A DNA stretch of 64,000 bases from CAVTWD01 sp963738325 (GCA_963738325.1 CAVTWD010000008.1:434001-498000), one strand, 5' to 3'. Positions 38,155 to 49,069 are shown, counted from the first letter of the stretch. Numbers and translations: made by a program. Notes: generated by a model from the letters alone, not told the origin.

Positions 38155-38858
38155 TCGCGACCATCTACCGGATCGTGTTGCGCACCCAGGTGTCGCTCGG
38201 GCGCCTCGCCTTCCTCGGGCTGCTGGCTGTCGTCGGGCTCGTGGTCGGGCTGTCGATCGGCGTGGGGAACGTCTTCGACCGGCTCGACTCCGGGACCAAC
38301 CTCGTCAACGCCTTCGGCCTGACCGTCTATGCCCCGGTGACGACGCTCGTGTTCGCCACCGCCGCCCTCGGCGACCCGATCGACGACGGCACCCTCGTCT
38401 ACCTCTGGTTGCGACCGGTGGCCCGCTGGCGCATCGGGCTGGCCGCCCTGCTCGCCACGTGGACCGTCGCCCTGCCCATGGTCGTCGTGCCCCTCGTGGC
38501 GACGGCCGCGCTCACCCGAGGCGGCGGCGAGCTGGTGCGGGGTGCGGCCGTATCGGCAACCGTCGCCGTCATCGCCTACGGGGCGATCTTCGTGCTCCTC
38601 GGGCTGTGGCTGCGGCGGGCGCTGCTGTGGGGCCTCGCCTACATCCTGCTGTGGGAGGGGTTCATCGCCATCGCCGGCCCGAACGCGAGGCGCCTCGCCA
38701 TCCGCTCCTACACGCGGTCACTGCTGAGCCAGGCCACGGGGGTCAAGCTGCGCCTGGCCGACATCGGTCCGGTCACCTCGGTGGTGGTGCCGCTCGTCGT
38801 CGCCGCGCTCGCCTTCGCGTTGACGGCCTGGCGTCTGCGGCGCACCGAGGTGGCCTGA
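38151..38858 (+). CDS. Second ABC-2 type permease
   Basis: 235 residues, six hydrophobic segments: LAFLGLLAVVGLVVGLSIGV, VYAPVTTLVFATAALGDPID, LAALLATWTVALPMVVVPLV, GAAVSATVAVIAYGAIFVLL, ALLWGLAYILLWEGFIAIAG, TSVVVPLVVAALAFALTAWR. DDGTLVYLWLRPVARWRIGL is the coupling region. ATGA overlap with the preceding ATPase. Intact. Fourth gene of an exporter operon with two ATPases and two permeases. Substrate unknown. Confidence 0.83.
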   Translation: MIATIYRIVLRTQVSLGRLAFLGLLAVVGLVVGLSIGVGNVFDRLDSGTNLVNAFGLTVYAPVTTLVFATAALGDPIDDGTLVYLWLRPVARWRIGLAALLATWTVALPMVVVPLVATAALTRGGGELVRGAAVSATVAVIAYGAIFVLLGLWLRRALLWGLAYILLWEGFIAIAGPNARRLAIRSYTRSLLSQATGVKLRLADIGPVTSVVVPLVVAALAFALTAWRLRRTEVA

Positions 38859-38874
38859 CCGGGCGCGGTGGCCG

Positions 38875-39399
38875 TCAGGTGCGCAGGCTGTCGGCCAGCC
38901 GCGCGAAGGCGGTGCCGTCCCCGTAGTACCGCCGGGCCCAGATCCCCGTCGGCGCCTCGTCCTCGACGGGCATGCGCCACGTCGTGACCCGTGCCGCGTC
39001 CAGGTCGACGGCCACGAGCGCCCGAGGCTGGTCGATGGTGTTCTGGATGTACGCCTCCGCCTGTTCGGTGGGCACGTAGCGGCAGGCGATGGCCCGATAG
39101 GTGTCGCGCCACACGTCATCGTCACCGGGCTCGTGCACGATGCGGGCCCGCCCCTGGATCGTCACCTTGCGGTAGGGCAGCGGCTCCTCGTCGATCGACA
39201 AGGCCACGCGGTCGTCGCGCCGCAGGTTGGCCAGGAACACCGCCGGCGAGCGCGGCGTGAAGAGGATGTCGCGGTCACGGCGGACGAACCACGTCGGCAC
39301 CACTCTCACCCAGCCGTCGTCGTCGACGGTGCCGATCCGCACGAGGTGGCCGGGCTCGTCGAGGAACGCGGTCACCTCGGCCTCGCTCATCCTCGGCAT
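38875..39399 (-). CDS. PPOX-class pyridoxamine-phosphate-oxidase-like protein
   Basis: 174 residues from ATG 39399 (or 171 from ATG 39390). Split-barrel fold: MSEAEVTAFLDEPGHLVRIG, WVRVVPTWFVRRDRDILFTP, ALSIDEEPLPYRKVTIQGRA, RAIACRYVPTEQAEAYIQ. FMN or F420 binding is expected. As sequenced it is in frame with livF and looks fused, but removing one T near 39416 restores a LivF ending QLWDLF and a TGATG overlap, so it is treated as separate. Last gene of the liv operon. Confidence 0.78.
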   Translation of the reverse strand: MPRMSEAEVTAFLDEPGHLVRIGTVDDDGWVRVVPTWFVRRDRDILFTPRSPAVFLANLRRDDRVALSIDEEPLPYRKVTIQGRARIVHEPGDDDVWRDTYRAIACRYVPTEQAEAYIQNTIDQPRALVAVDLDAARVTTWRMPVEDEAPTGIWARRYYGDGTAFARLADSLRT

Positions 39400-40153
39400 C
39401 AGAAGAGGTCCCAGAAGCTGCTCGCGCTCGCGCAACTGGTCGCCGGTCTCCTCCAGGATCACCCGGCCGGCCCGCATCACGTAGGCGCGGTCGGTCACCC
39501 GGAGGGCCTGGCCCACGTTCTGCTCGAGCAGCAGGACGGCCAGGCGCTCCTCGTTGGCCAACTGGCGGACCCGGTCGAAGATCTGCTGCACGACCGCCGG
39601 CGCGAGCCCGAGCGACGGCTCGTCCAACATGAGCAGGCGGGGCCCGGCCATGAGCAGCAGGCCGAGGCTGAGCATCCGCTGCTGGCCACCGGACATGGTG
39701 GCCGGCCTTCTGCGAGCTGCGCTCCCGCAGGATGGGGAACAGGTCGTAGACGCGGTCCAGGCGCTCCTTGCGCATGGCCGCGTCCTTCTCGTTGGCTCCG
39801 CCGAGGAGCAGGTTGTCCATCACGGTGAGATCGGGGAAGACGAAGCGCTCGGACGGGATGAGGGCCATGCCGGCATGGACGTTGTGGCGGAACCCGGCAT
39901 GGGTGACGTCGTGCCCGTCGAAGAAGACCCGACCGCCCTGGGCCGGGAACAGGCCGAGGATGGTCTTGATGGTGGTGGTCTTGCCCGAGCCGTTGTGGCC
40001 GAGCACCGTCACGACTTCTCCCTGGGCGACGTGCAGGTCGACGCCGTAGACCACTTGCTTGCGGCCGTAGCCGGCCTTCAGGCCCTCGACCTGCAGCAGC
40101 GAGCCGGAGTCTCGCTCCACGGTGCGGGCGGCGACTCGCTCAGACGGTTCCAA
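39399..40153 (-). CDS. livF: Branched-chain-amino-acid-type ABC transporter ATPase LivF, frameshifted
   Basis: About 250 residues. LLQVEGLKAGYGRKQVVYGV, Walker A VLGHNGSGKTTTIKTILGL, IPSERFVFPDLTVMDNLLLG, signature MSGGQQRMLSLGLLLMAGP, Walker B LLMLDEPSLGLAPAVVQQIF, VLLLEQNVGQALRVTDRAYV. Breaks near 39705 and 39416. Starts at TTG 40153 or GTG 40120, overlapping livG. Such systems also import aromatic acids, urea or other carboxylates. Confidence 0.88.
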
Positions 40154-40933
40154 AGTAGGCCTCGGCCAGTCGCTCGGAGCCGGTCAGCTCCTCGATCGTC
40201 CCCTCGGCGGTGATGCGGCCGAGCTCCATGAAGTAGACGTGGTCGGCCAGGCGACCGACCACGTGCAGGTTGTGCTCGACGATGCAGATCGTGCGGCCCT
40301 CACCCCGCAGCGACTCGATGAGCCCGAGCATGGTGTCGAGCCAGACGGCATCGATGCCGCTGGCCGGCTCGTCGAGCAGCAGCACGTCGGCCTCCGAGGC
40401 GAGCACCCGGGCCAGGGAGATGAGCTTGGACTGGCCGAAGGAGAGCGCTCCGGCGGGGATGTCGGCGAAGTCGTGCATGCCGACGAACTCGAGCCACTCG
40501 TCGGCCTTCTCCATCGTCGCGCGCTCGGAGCTGTTGGCCGCCCCCGGCCGGAACAGCAGCGGGAGCACGTGCTCGCCCACCTGGCCCTGCACGCCCATGG
40601 CCACGTTCTGGCGGCAGGTGAGGCGCTGGAACAGGCGCACGTCCTGGAACGAGCGCACCATGCCGGCGGCGGGCGATGGTGTCGGGCGACAGACCGACCA
40701 GCTTCGGTCCCGTTGAGCTTGACCGAGCCGCGGTCGGGCCGGATGAACCCGGTGAGCAGGTTGAACACCGTCGTCTTGCCGGCGCCGTTCGGCCCGACCA
40801 GGGCCACGATGGCGCCGTGGCGGAGGGTAAAGGCGAGGTCGTCGGCGGCCACGATGCCGCCGAAGCGCTTCGACAGCGCGTTCACCTCGAGCACCACCGG
40901 CGCGCTGTCCCAGAGCCCGGCGCGCTTGGCCAT
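40140..40933 (-). CDS. livG: ABC transporter ATPase LivG, frameshifted
   Basis: About 263 residues from ATG 40933. VLEVNALSKRFGGIVAADDL, Walker A LVGPNGAGKTTVFNLLTGF, break near 40680, then AGMVRSFQDVRLFQRLTCRQ, signature LSFGQSKLISLARVLASEA, Walker B DVLLLDEPASGIDAVWLDTM, TICIVEHNLHVVGRLADHVY. Overlaps livF by 14 bases. Confidence 0.88.
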
Positions 40934-40938
40934 GAGCG

Positions 40939-42000
40939 TCACCGTCGCCCGCCGGCACGAGGTCGCCGTGCTCGCAGGTACTCGTGCTCGGCGGAGGCGA
41001 GTTGGCCGACCGTGGAGCCAACGGAAGGAGTCCAGGTCTCCGCGCCGGAGCATCTCGATGCGTTCTCGGCCGGCTCGCTGCCCCTTCAGGAGGCGCTTGA
41101 GCGAGGTGCCCTCCGGGATGAGACCTCGCGGCCGGAGGGCGATGAACAGCACCAGCAGGACGCCGTAGATGACGAGGACGACGAAGAACGCCTTCTCGCG
41201 TCGAGGTGGAGGTCACTGGCCAGGCCCGACAGCGCCCCGGTGCGAAGCTGGTTGATCACCGGCTCCAGCAGGCTGAGCAGGAGCGCTCCGACCACCGAAC
41301 CGAGCAGGTTGCCCATGCCCCCCACGATCACCATGGCGAAGATCGTGAGCGAGATGGCGAAGCCGAAGAGCCCCGGCGTGGCCAGCTGCAGGAAGCCGCT
41401 CAAGAAGGCCCCGGCGAAGCCGGCCATGGCCGAGGTGATGCCGAACACGAGGACCTTGGACTTGAAGACGCTCTTGCCCAGGGACAGCACCGCGGCCTCG
41501 TCCTCGCGGATGCCCTTCAGGACGCGCCCGTAGGGCGACTCGCCGAGGCGCCAGCACAGGCTCCAGATGAGCGCCACGGCGACGAGCAGGGGGATCAGCC
41601 AGTCGATCGAGCGTTCCAACGTCCAACCGAACAGCTCCACCTTCGGCAGGTTGATGAGGCCGTAGGTGCCACCGAGCTCGCGGGAAGGTCGTGAACGTGC
41701 CGAGGATCACCGACGAGACGGCGAGGGTCAGCAAGATGAGGTACTCCGGTGACAGCTTCATGGCCGGCAGCGAGACGAGCAGGCCGGCCGACGAAGGCGA
41801 AGCCGACGCCGAGCAGGATGGCCGGCAGGAAGTTCCAGTGGTCGGTGAGCACCAGGTAGCCGACGGTGTAGCCGCCGATGGCGGCGAAGGCGGCGTGGGC
41901 CACCGACACCTGCCCGGCGTAGCCGAGGAGCAGGTTCAGCGACAGGGCGAAGCAGGACGTAGATGAGCGCTTCGGCGAGGTAGAAGTACCAGATGTTCAT
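40939..42000 (-). CDS. livM: ABC transporter permease LivM, frameshifted
   Basis: About 350 residues. Begins MNIWYFYLAEALIYVLL, then after breaks MSVAHAAFAAIGGYTVGYLV, LFGWTLERSIDWLIPLLVAV, YGRVLKGIREDEAAVLSLGK (EAA-like loop), AMAGFAGAFLSGFLQLATPG, SLTIFAMVIVGGMGNLLGSV, and ends LASAEHEYLRARRPRAGGRR. Four or more breaks. Typical LivM permease with about eight helices. Confidence 0.85.
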
Positions 42001-42009
42001 GCCGCCTCC

Positions 42010-42940
42010 TCAGACCGATCCCGCCCGGATCCGGGCGATGATGCGGCGGGGGTCGAGCGACAGCGAGATCAGGTAGAGGAGGAGGACGAGGAACACCACC
42101 AGCTGGTTCCAGCGCACATCGAGCCAGATGGTGCTCCACTGCTCGATGAGCCCGATGATGATGCCGGTGACGAACACCCGGATGGGCGACGACGCCGACC
42201 CGGCGAGGAAGGCCACGACGAAGGCGAAGACCACCGGTTTGAAGCCCATGTCGGGCTGCACCGAGTACTTCACGCCGAACCAGAAGGCGGCCACGCCGCA
42301 CATGACGGTGGCCAGGGCGAAGACCACAACGTAGATCTGGTTCGGGTCGATGCCGATGATGCGGGCCATCTCGGGGTTGCCGCGCGTGGCTCGCACCGCC
42401 CGCCCGAGCGGGGTGAAGCGCAGGAGGGCGGCGAGGCCGAGGACGAGGGCAACGGCGCTGAGCACCTGCCAGACGTCGAGCCATCGGAAGACGCGTCGGA
42501 CCCCAATGGATCGTGGTCCGCAGCGCATCGGGCGCTTCGATCTGCTGCGAGGCCGACGAGTAGAACAGGCTGATGAGGTTCTGCCCGGCGATGGCGATGC
42601 CGAGCGAGGCCACGAAGATCGACAGCAGAGCGGTCGCCCCGGCGCGAGCGGCAACCGGGCGGTAGATGAAGCGCTCGATGCACCACGCCGAGCACGACGC
42701 CGAGGACGATCCCGAGGATGGCGCTCAGCCAGAAGCCGACGCCGACGCGGTCGACGAACGTGAACACCATGTAGGCGGCGAAGCGTGTACGTGAGGCTGT
42801 AGGCGAAGTGGAACCGCCCGCTCACGCCCAGGATGAGGGCGAACCCGGCACCGAGCAGGCCGTACGCCGCCCCGTTGATCACGCCGGTCACGGTGAGCTG
42901 GCTGACCGCATCCCACGTGAAGTTGCGCCGCGAGGATCAT
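42010..42940 (-). CDS. livH: ABC transporter permease LivH, frameshifted
   Basis: About 310 residues from ATG 42940. After an early break: FTWDAVSQLTVTGVINGAAY GLLGAGFALILGVSGRFHFA, then MVFTFVDRVGVGFWLSAILG, SLGIAIAGQNLISLFYSSAS, GRAVRATRGNPEMARIIGID (coupling loop), AFVVAFLAGSASSPIRVFVT and LISLSLDPRRIIARIRAGSV at the end. Three or more breaks. LivH-type permease pairing with LivM. Confidence 0.85.
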
Positions 42941-43014
42941 GCGACGCTCCTGTCGGGCATGGACGCGGGACCCCGGCCGTCGGCCGGGGTCCCGCAGCCA
43001 GCGCCGACGCTCGG

Positions 43015-44454
43015 TCAGGCCATCTTGAAGTCCGCGCCGCCGATGTCGAAGTAGGCGAGCGGCGTGACCTTCTTGTCCTTGTACTCGAACACGCCCATCG
43101 GGCGCTTGCTCGACCGAGTGGGTCGTCGGGTCGAGCGTGTACGTGCCGACCGTGTTGGCGTCGCCGCCGTAGACGCTGACCACGGTGAGGTTGTCCCTGA
43201 AGCGCAGCGTCGAGCTGCGTCGCCGTCGTTGATGTCGCCGCCCTTGGCCAGCACCCGGCGGATCACCTCCCACATCACCAGCGTGTTCTCGTAGAAGTTG
43301 GCCGCGTAGAAGTCGGGCTCGCTCGCCGTACTCCTTCTTGAACTCGTCGACGAAGAGCTTGGCCAGCGGGCTGATCGGGTTGTCAGAGTCGAAGTAGTCG
43401 TAGGCGAAGGTCCAGCCGACGCTGTCGTACGCGCCCTTGGAGGCGTTGACGCCGTCGGGGGTGAACTCGAAGCCGATACAGCTTCGCCTTCAGCCCTACG
43501 GTCTGGGCCTGGTCGAGGAAGAAGCCGGGGTCCTGGCCGTACATGCCGGATCAGCAGGATGTCGGGCTCGTTGGCCTTGATCTTGGTCAGGATCGCCGAG
43601 TAGTCGGTGGTGCTCGACCGGGAACAGCTCGTACAGGCCGTTGAACTGGTAGCCGGCCGCGGCGATCTTCTTCAGCACGTCGGTCTTGATCGCGTGTTGT
43701 TCGGCTCGCCGATGTCCCAGCCGGTCGAGGCCGACCGTCTTCAGGTCCGGGTACTTCTGCTTGATGTACATGAACAGGCCCGGGAGCGCGTCGTTCGGCG
43801 TGATGGCCCGGGTGCCCCAGAAGTAGTCCTTGCCCTGGCCGAAGTTGCTCGTGCCGCCACCGCCGTCGAGGGTGAAGATCTTGAACTGCTTGGTGCCGGC
43901 GAGCATGGCGCCGAGGTCGTCGACGTAGGAGGCGAGCTTGGCCGGAACCTTGGCCGCCCCCAGCTCGTTGATGGCCGTCGTGCCCGCTGTGCGGGTCGCC
44001 CGACTTGTGGTCCTTGTAGATCACCTTGATGTTCGGGCCACCGGCCGCGGCGATGTGCTTCACCGCCAGGTCGGTGCCGCGCGTCATCGTCTTGCCGTAG
44101 AACGAACCGTTGCCGGTCAGCGCGAGCACGTTGCCCATCTGCCAGTCGACGCCCTTGCCGTTCTTGCCGGCCGGGTCGATCTTCAGCAGGGCCGCGAGCT
44201 GGCTGCCGACGTCACCGCCGCCACCGGCCGCGGCGCTGGTGGAGGCGCCAGCGCCTCCGCCGCGGCGGTGGTGGACGCACCCCCGCCGCCCGTCGCCGCG
44301 GTGGTCGCCGTCGACGACTTGCTGCTGCTGCCGCAGGCCGCCAGCGCGGTCGGCGTGACCACCGCGGCCGCGCCCAGCAAGCCGAGCGGCGAAGCACCTC
44401 CCGCCGTGACAGCCCACTGGGGAGCTGGACGTCGTCATCGTTGGACATGGTCAT
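43015..44454 (-). CDS. Liv-type substrate-binding lipoprotein, frameshifted
   Basis: About 475 residues. The N-terminus carries a twin-arginine signal (LSRREVLRR) and a lipobox (PTALAAC), so it is exported folded via Tat and lipid-anchored. A Ser/Thr/Ala linker follows, then a periplasmic-binding-protein type I fold: QMGNVLALTGNGSFYGKTMT, LAVKHIAAAGGPNIKVIYKD, YFWGTRAITPNDALPGLFMY, IKQKYPDLKTVG, and ends KKVTPLAYFDIGGADFKMA. Nine or so breaks. First gene of the transporter operon. The ligand may be the acid activated by the nearby CoA ligases rather than an amino acid. Confidence 0.82.
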
Positions 44455-44923
44455 TCCCTCCTATGAGATCTGGCCTACGAGATCCGGCCTCTGTCCGGCC
44501 GGGTTGATCTGGCCTGGCCGACGGGGCCGTACCGGAAGGGCTCGCGCCCACCCGTGACCACGCCGTGCCGGAAGGAGAGGTCCCGGTCACACCGCCCGTC
44601 GGTGGCCCGGCGGCCGAGGCAGGGCACGCGGGGTGAGGGCTCACACCGCCGACCCTGGTCGCTCGAGCATCTTCCCCCCAACTGCATCGACTCGCCCCCA
44701 AACGCTGCGAGTCAGCTCTTACGCCGCTCATCATGCCGAGCCGCCGTCCCCGACTGGCGTCGGCAACCTACTTGTCACATATCCCCGAATGTGGCGACGG
44801 CCAGAGTTGACGAAGCCGTCAACTCGTGCTGGTAGTTGTAGCCGCTCGTAGAGGGCCCCGCAACTCGTAGGCGACCCAGCGCGCCGGAACCGCCCGGCCG
44901 CGAGCTGGTATCGGTTTCGTGGG
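44455..44923. other. Intergenic region upstream of the transporter operon
   Basis: About 470 bases with no convincing gene on either strand. It must contain the transporter promoter, and the only clear feature is the palindrome at 44804-44825. Confidence 0.5.
44804..44825. promoter_or_regulatory. TTGAC-N6-GTCAA operator, site 1
   Basis: A perfect inverted repeat with arms GAGTTGACG and CGTCAACTC separated by AAGC. The geometry (9-bp arms, centre spacing) suits a TetR dimer. Related sites occur at 52521, 55218 and 62000. It lies about 350 bases upstream of the binding-protein gene and just beyond the 3' end of a CoA ligase gene. Confidence 0.6.
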
Positions 44924-46584
44924 TCAAGTCGCGGCATCGCGCAGCTCGCGCCGGAGGATCTTCCCGGTGACCGTCTTCGGTAGCTCGTCGATCAGCTCGA
45001 CCTGGCGGGGGTACTTGTACGCGGCCATCCGCTGCTTGCAGAAGTCGCGAAGCTCCTCGGGGGTCGCGCTCGCCCCCGGTTTCAAGCTCACGAAGGCCTT
45101 GACCGTCTCACCCCGGTACTCGTCGGGCACCCCCACCACGGCCGCCTCTCGCACCGCCGGGTGCTCGTACAGCACGTCTTCGACCTCGCGGGGCCACACC
45201 TTGTAACCGGCGGCGTTGATCATGTCCTTCTTGCGGTCGACGATGTAGAACCAGCCCTGCTCGTCCATGAACCCGACGTCGCCCGTGTGGAGCTGGCCGT
45301 TCGGGATCGACTTCGCCGTCTCCTCCGGCTTGTTCCAGTAGCCCGACACCACCTGCGGCCCCTCGGTCACGAGCTCGCCCACCTCGCCGGCCGGCAGCTC
45401 GGTGCCGTCGTCGGCCACGATCCGCACGACGGTGTTGAAGATCGGCACGCCGACCGAGAGCGCGCCCGAGGTCGGGTCGACCGGCGCCTCGGCCCACAGC
45501 GGCACGCCGTGGGAAGGTGACGTGGTCTCTGTCAGGCCATAGATGTTGTGGATCGGGTGCCCGAAGCGCTCCTGGAAGCTCTTGGCCACGCTGGGGGCGA
45601 TGGGCGCGCCGCCCGAGTAGATCTTGTGGAGCGAGGCAAGGTCCTCGGCGGTGATGCCCTCGGCGTTGCTGAGCGCGATGAACACGGTGATCGACCCGAC
45701 CGTGAAGGTCGGTCGGTGCTCGCGGATGGCGTCGAGGACGACGTTCGGCTCGAACCGGTAGGCGAGCACGAGCTTGGCCGGCAGCAGCAGGGCGATGGCG
45801 ATGTGGGCGATGAGCCCGGTGATGTGGAACAGCGGCGCCACGCCGAGCACCACGTCGTCGGGGCCGAGGTCGATCCAGTCGCGGTACGCCTGCGCGTTGA
45901 ACACCACGTTCCCGTGGGTGTTCATGGCCCCCTTGGGCACCCCGGTGGTGCCCGAGGTGTACGTGAGGAAGGCGACGTCGCTCGGCGAGAACGAGACCGG
46001 TGGTGGCCCCTTGCCGCGGTGCGCGGCGATCAGCTCGCTCATGTCGAGCGTGCCTTCGTGGCGGGACCGCGCGATGCCGGCGAACAGCCGGGGGTCGTGT
46101 CGTTGCTGGTACTCCAGCTCGGACGTGGTGATGACCGTCTCGACACCCGTGCCCGGCACCACGTCCCGCGGCGACATCGGCGTACAGGCTCTCGAGGCAC
46201 AGCAGCACCCGAGCCCCCGAGTCCTTGAGCACGTAGTCGAGCTCGCGGGCGCGGTTCATCGGGTTGATCGACACCATCACCCCACCCGCCTTCCACGTGG
46301 CGAGCATGGCGATCACGAACTGCGGCACGTTCTGGAGGTAGACGGCGAGGCGGTCACCGCCGCGGAAGCCGTGGGCCAGCAACGCGGCCGCCAAGGCGTC
46401 GCTCTGCTCGTCGAGCTCACGGGTGGTGAGCGCCCCGTCGAAGTAGACGATGGCGGGCGACGAGGGAGCCGCGCGCGGCGGCGGCGCGGAACATGGCCAG
46501 CGCGTCGTCGTACTCAGGGGTGATGTCGCTCGGCGTCCCCGGCCGGTAGCGAGCCAGCCAAGGTCGCGACTCGTAGGTGCTCAC
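44924..46584 (-). CDS. AMP-forming acyl-CoA ligase (island ligase 1), frameshifted
   Basis: About 550 residues from GTG 46584 (STYESRPWLARYRPGTPSDI). Then LAAALLAHGFRGGDRLAVYL, P-loop YTSGTTGVPKGAMNTHGN, NIYGLTETTSPSHGVPLWAE, GYWNKPEETAKSIPNGQLHT, DRKKDMINAAGYKVWPREVE and the C-terminal catalytic lysine in PKTVTGKILRRELRDA. Breaks near 46465 and 46175. The KVWPREVED variant is typical of medium/long-chain or dicarboxylate ligases. Downstream of cyclase 1, 13 bases apart. Confidence 0.87.
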
Positions 46585-46597
46585 GGCCACGCCGGCC

Positions 46598-47561
46598 TCA
46601 CTTGATGGCGACCGGGTTGACGGGCGAGCCGGTGGCGTTCACCACCTTCAGGGGGGCGGCCACGTAGAGGAAGGTGTACTGCCGGTCGTTGGCGCAGTCC
46701 TCGGCGAGCTGCTCGAGGTCGCAGATCTCCGTGAACAGGACGCCGAGGTTGCGCATCGAGCGCGCAGTGCAACGGCAGGGCGACACCGCTGGCGGGGTCG
46801 ATCGTCACCTCGTTGGCGATCGTGTCGGTGACGAGGTTCGGGATCTCCATGTCCTGGAACCACGTGACGAGCTCGGCCGAGTGGGTGAGGCCCGGTTCGA
46901 CGAAGCCGTCGTAGAACGCTTCCTTGCCGAACTCGTGGAACTGCGTCAGGAAGCCGGTGTGGATCACCAGGACGTCGCGCTTCTCGATGGTGCAACCCTG
47001 GGCCTCGGCGCACGCCAGGAGGTCTTCATGGGTGAACGTCTCCCCCTTGTCGAGGCTGCGCTTGCCCCGGTGCCGGGCCATGTCGATGAGGACGCCCCGG
47101 CCGACCACGCCCCGCTGGCCGATCGGGTACACGCTGGCCTTCGACAGGCCCCCGATCGTCGTCTTGGCGTCGTAGCCGTTGTAGATCTGCCCGTCGAACC
47201 AGACGTGGCCGAGCGCGTCGTACTGCGTCGAGCCCTGGAGGAAGGCGGTGATGAAATCGTCCGCGTAGTGGAGGCCGCCGGGGAACTGCGGCGCCTTGTC
47301 GCCCTCCCAGGTGCCCTCGTCGCAGATCATCAACCGCTCCGCGCCGCGCCGGCCCGGCCAGACGGGATCGCCCCGCGGGTCGCACATCGCCATCTGCAAG
47401 GTGAAGACCTTGCCCTGGCGCACGTGTTTGACCGCGCTCAGGATCTGCTCGGGCCCCAGGTAGTTGAGCCCTCCGACTTCATCCTGAGGCCCCCACTTGC
47501 CCCAGTTGCTCGGGGCGTCCTTGAGGAGCTCTCGCATGTGCGGCGCGACTACATCCGTCAT
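46598..47561 (-). CDS. Cyclase-family (kynurenine-formamidase-like) metal hydrolase 1, one frameshift
   Basis: About 320 residues. MTDVVAPHMRELLKDAPSNW, WGPQDEVGGLNYLGPEQILS, GGLHYADDFITAFLQGSTQY DALGHVWFDG (metal/substrate loop variant), GRGVLIDMARHRG, DVLVIHTGFLTQF, and after a break near 46765 LGVLFTEICDLEQLAEDCAN and VAAPLKVVNATGSPVNPVAI. PF04199-type enzymes hydrolyse amides or cyclise/lactonise; the motif Q-x-D-A-x-x-H replaces the classical H-x-G-T-H-x-D. Second gene after TetR 1. Substrate unknown. Confidence 0.82.
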
Positions 47562-47606
47562 CTCGTTCCCCACCCCCTGCCGTTCGGGACCGGCTCGCAC
47601 GCTGTG

Positions 47607-47628
47607 ACCGACCGATCGATCGCTCGGT
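47607..47628. promoter_or_regulatory. Near-perfect 22-bp palindrome before cyclase 1
   Basis: The 22 bases read ACCGA-C-CGATCGATCG-C-TCGGT, and only the C pair at positions 6 and 17 breaks symmetry. It lies 46 bases upstream of the cyclase ATG and downstream of a TetR gene. A TetR-type operator is the likely reading. Its sequence is unlike the TTGAC-N6-GTCAA sites, so a different regulator is implied. Confidence 0.6.
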
Positions 47629-47672
47629 AATCCGATGATCTGGCAGGCCGCGGCGTTCTGTCAAGGCTGGCG

Positions 47673-48310
47673 TCAGGTGCGGCGCGCGCGCGAGGCTGCC
47701 CTGCACCAGCGCGAGCGCCATGTGCACGTAACGCCCGGCCACTTCCTCGGGCGTCAGCGGCCCATCGGGTCGGTACCACTGGGGCACCGCGGTGCACATT
47801 GCCACCGCGGCGCGGCGTGGCCTCGCGGGGATACGGCGTGCGGAACCGCCCGCACTCGGACGCCTCCTTCAGGGCGGCCTCCACCATCCGCTGCTGCTCG
47901 ACCCGCAACGCCACGATGCGGGCCCGGTTCTCGGCTCGACGTAGCGCATCTCGCTCGAACCGATGAAGGCGAGATCCCGGCGGTAGGTGTGGTAAGAGGA
48001 CGAGGCACTCGACGAGCAGCTCGAAGGTGCGCACCGGGTCGCCGCGTCCTTCGTCGTGCGCGGCGTGGCTGCGCCAGCGGAGATCCTCCATGCGCAAGTC
48101 GAGGATCCGGGTGAGCATCTCCTGTTTGGTGGCGTGATGGTGGTACATCCCCGGCACGGAGAGCCCGGCTCGCCGCGCGATGTCACGGACGGTTGCACCG
48201 TGGTAGCCCACCTCGACGAAGACCTCGAGCGCGGCGCGCAGGACCGGCCCGAGCGGGAGGGGTGGGAAGACCCGCCAGTCGTTGCCCTGGTCGGGCAGCG
48301 TCAACGCCAC
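47673..48310 (-). CDS. TetR-family regulator 1, frameshifted
   Basis: About 210 residues. N-terminal HTH: LEVFVEVGYHGATVRDIARR AGLSVPGMYHHHATKQEMLT. C-terminal ligand domain: VRTFELLVECLVLLPHLPPG, then after a break near 47820 VAMCTAVPQWYRPDGPLTPE EVAGRYVHMALALVQGSLAR. A last break precedes the stop near 47673. Upstream of cyclase 1 on the same strand; probably binds the 22-bp palindrome. Confidence 0.83.
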
Positions 48311-48333
48311 GAGGCGGAGCTACGAGCGGAGCC

Positions 48334-49067
48334 TCAGATGGTCAAGGTGCCCGCAGGCGTCGACGGGCGCGACGTCCTGGCGCGTCGCCGCCAGCTCTGG
48401 GCGAGCCCGAGGGCACGCGCGCACAGCACGTTGAGCGTCTCGAGCCCCTTCTCCTCGTCGAAGGGCTCACCGAGGACGAGCCACACGTAGAGCGACCGGT
48501 CGACCATCGAGCCGAGGGCGCTGGCCACGTAGCGGGCGTCGAGCTCGGGGTCCACGAGCCCCTCGCGCTGCCAGCGGGCGATGGCGCTCGATGACCGGGC
48601 ATTGGCCGGTCCCCGCATCTGCAGCCGCAGCTCGCGCCACAGGGCCTCGTCGGACGTGGACACCTGCTCGAGCACGGCCATCATGCGGGCGTTGCGGCGG
48701 AAGGCCTCGTAGTAGCCGCGGTTGGCATGGGCGATCCGCTCGGCGGGCGACAACCCGGCCGGGGCCGGAGTCCGCGCCGCCTGCATCTCCTCCTGCATGC
48801 GGGCGAGGACGTGGCGAAACACGTCCTCCTTGGACGCGAAGTACGTGTAGAAGGAGCCGTGCGCGACCCGGGCGACCTTGCTGATCTGGGTCACGCGCGT
48901 GCCTTGTGGTACCCCTCGCGTTCGAACACCTCGCGGGCGGCGGCGAGGAGGCGTTCGCGGGTCCGCTGGCCCCGCTCCGTGAGCGCGTCGGCGCTCGTGC
49001 CCTTCGCGACGACGGGCGCCGCCACCCGCCGGGTGCGAGTCCACGGTGAAGGTGCCGCGCTCGTCAT
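48334..49067 (-). CDS. TetR-family regulator 2, frameshifted at the N-terminus
   Basis: About 240 residues. ATG 49067 reads TSAAPSPWTRTRRVAAPVVA and RTRERLLAAAREVFEREGYH, breaks near 48897, and continues VTQISKVARVAHGSFYTYFA SKEDVFRHVLARMQEEM. The C-terminal domain (MMAVLEQVSTSDEALWRELR; VASALGSMVDRSLYVWLVLG) is intact. Directly follows cyclase 2 (TAG, two bases, ATG). It resembles regulators of fatty-acid or steroid catabolism in general architecture only. Confidence 0.83.
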
Positions 49068-49069
49068 GG

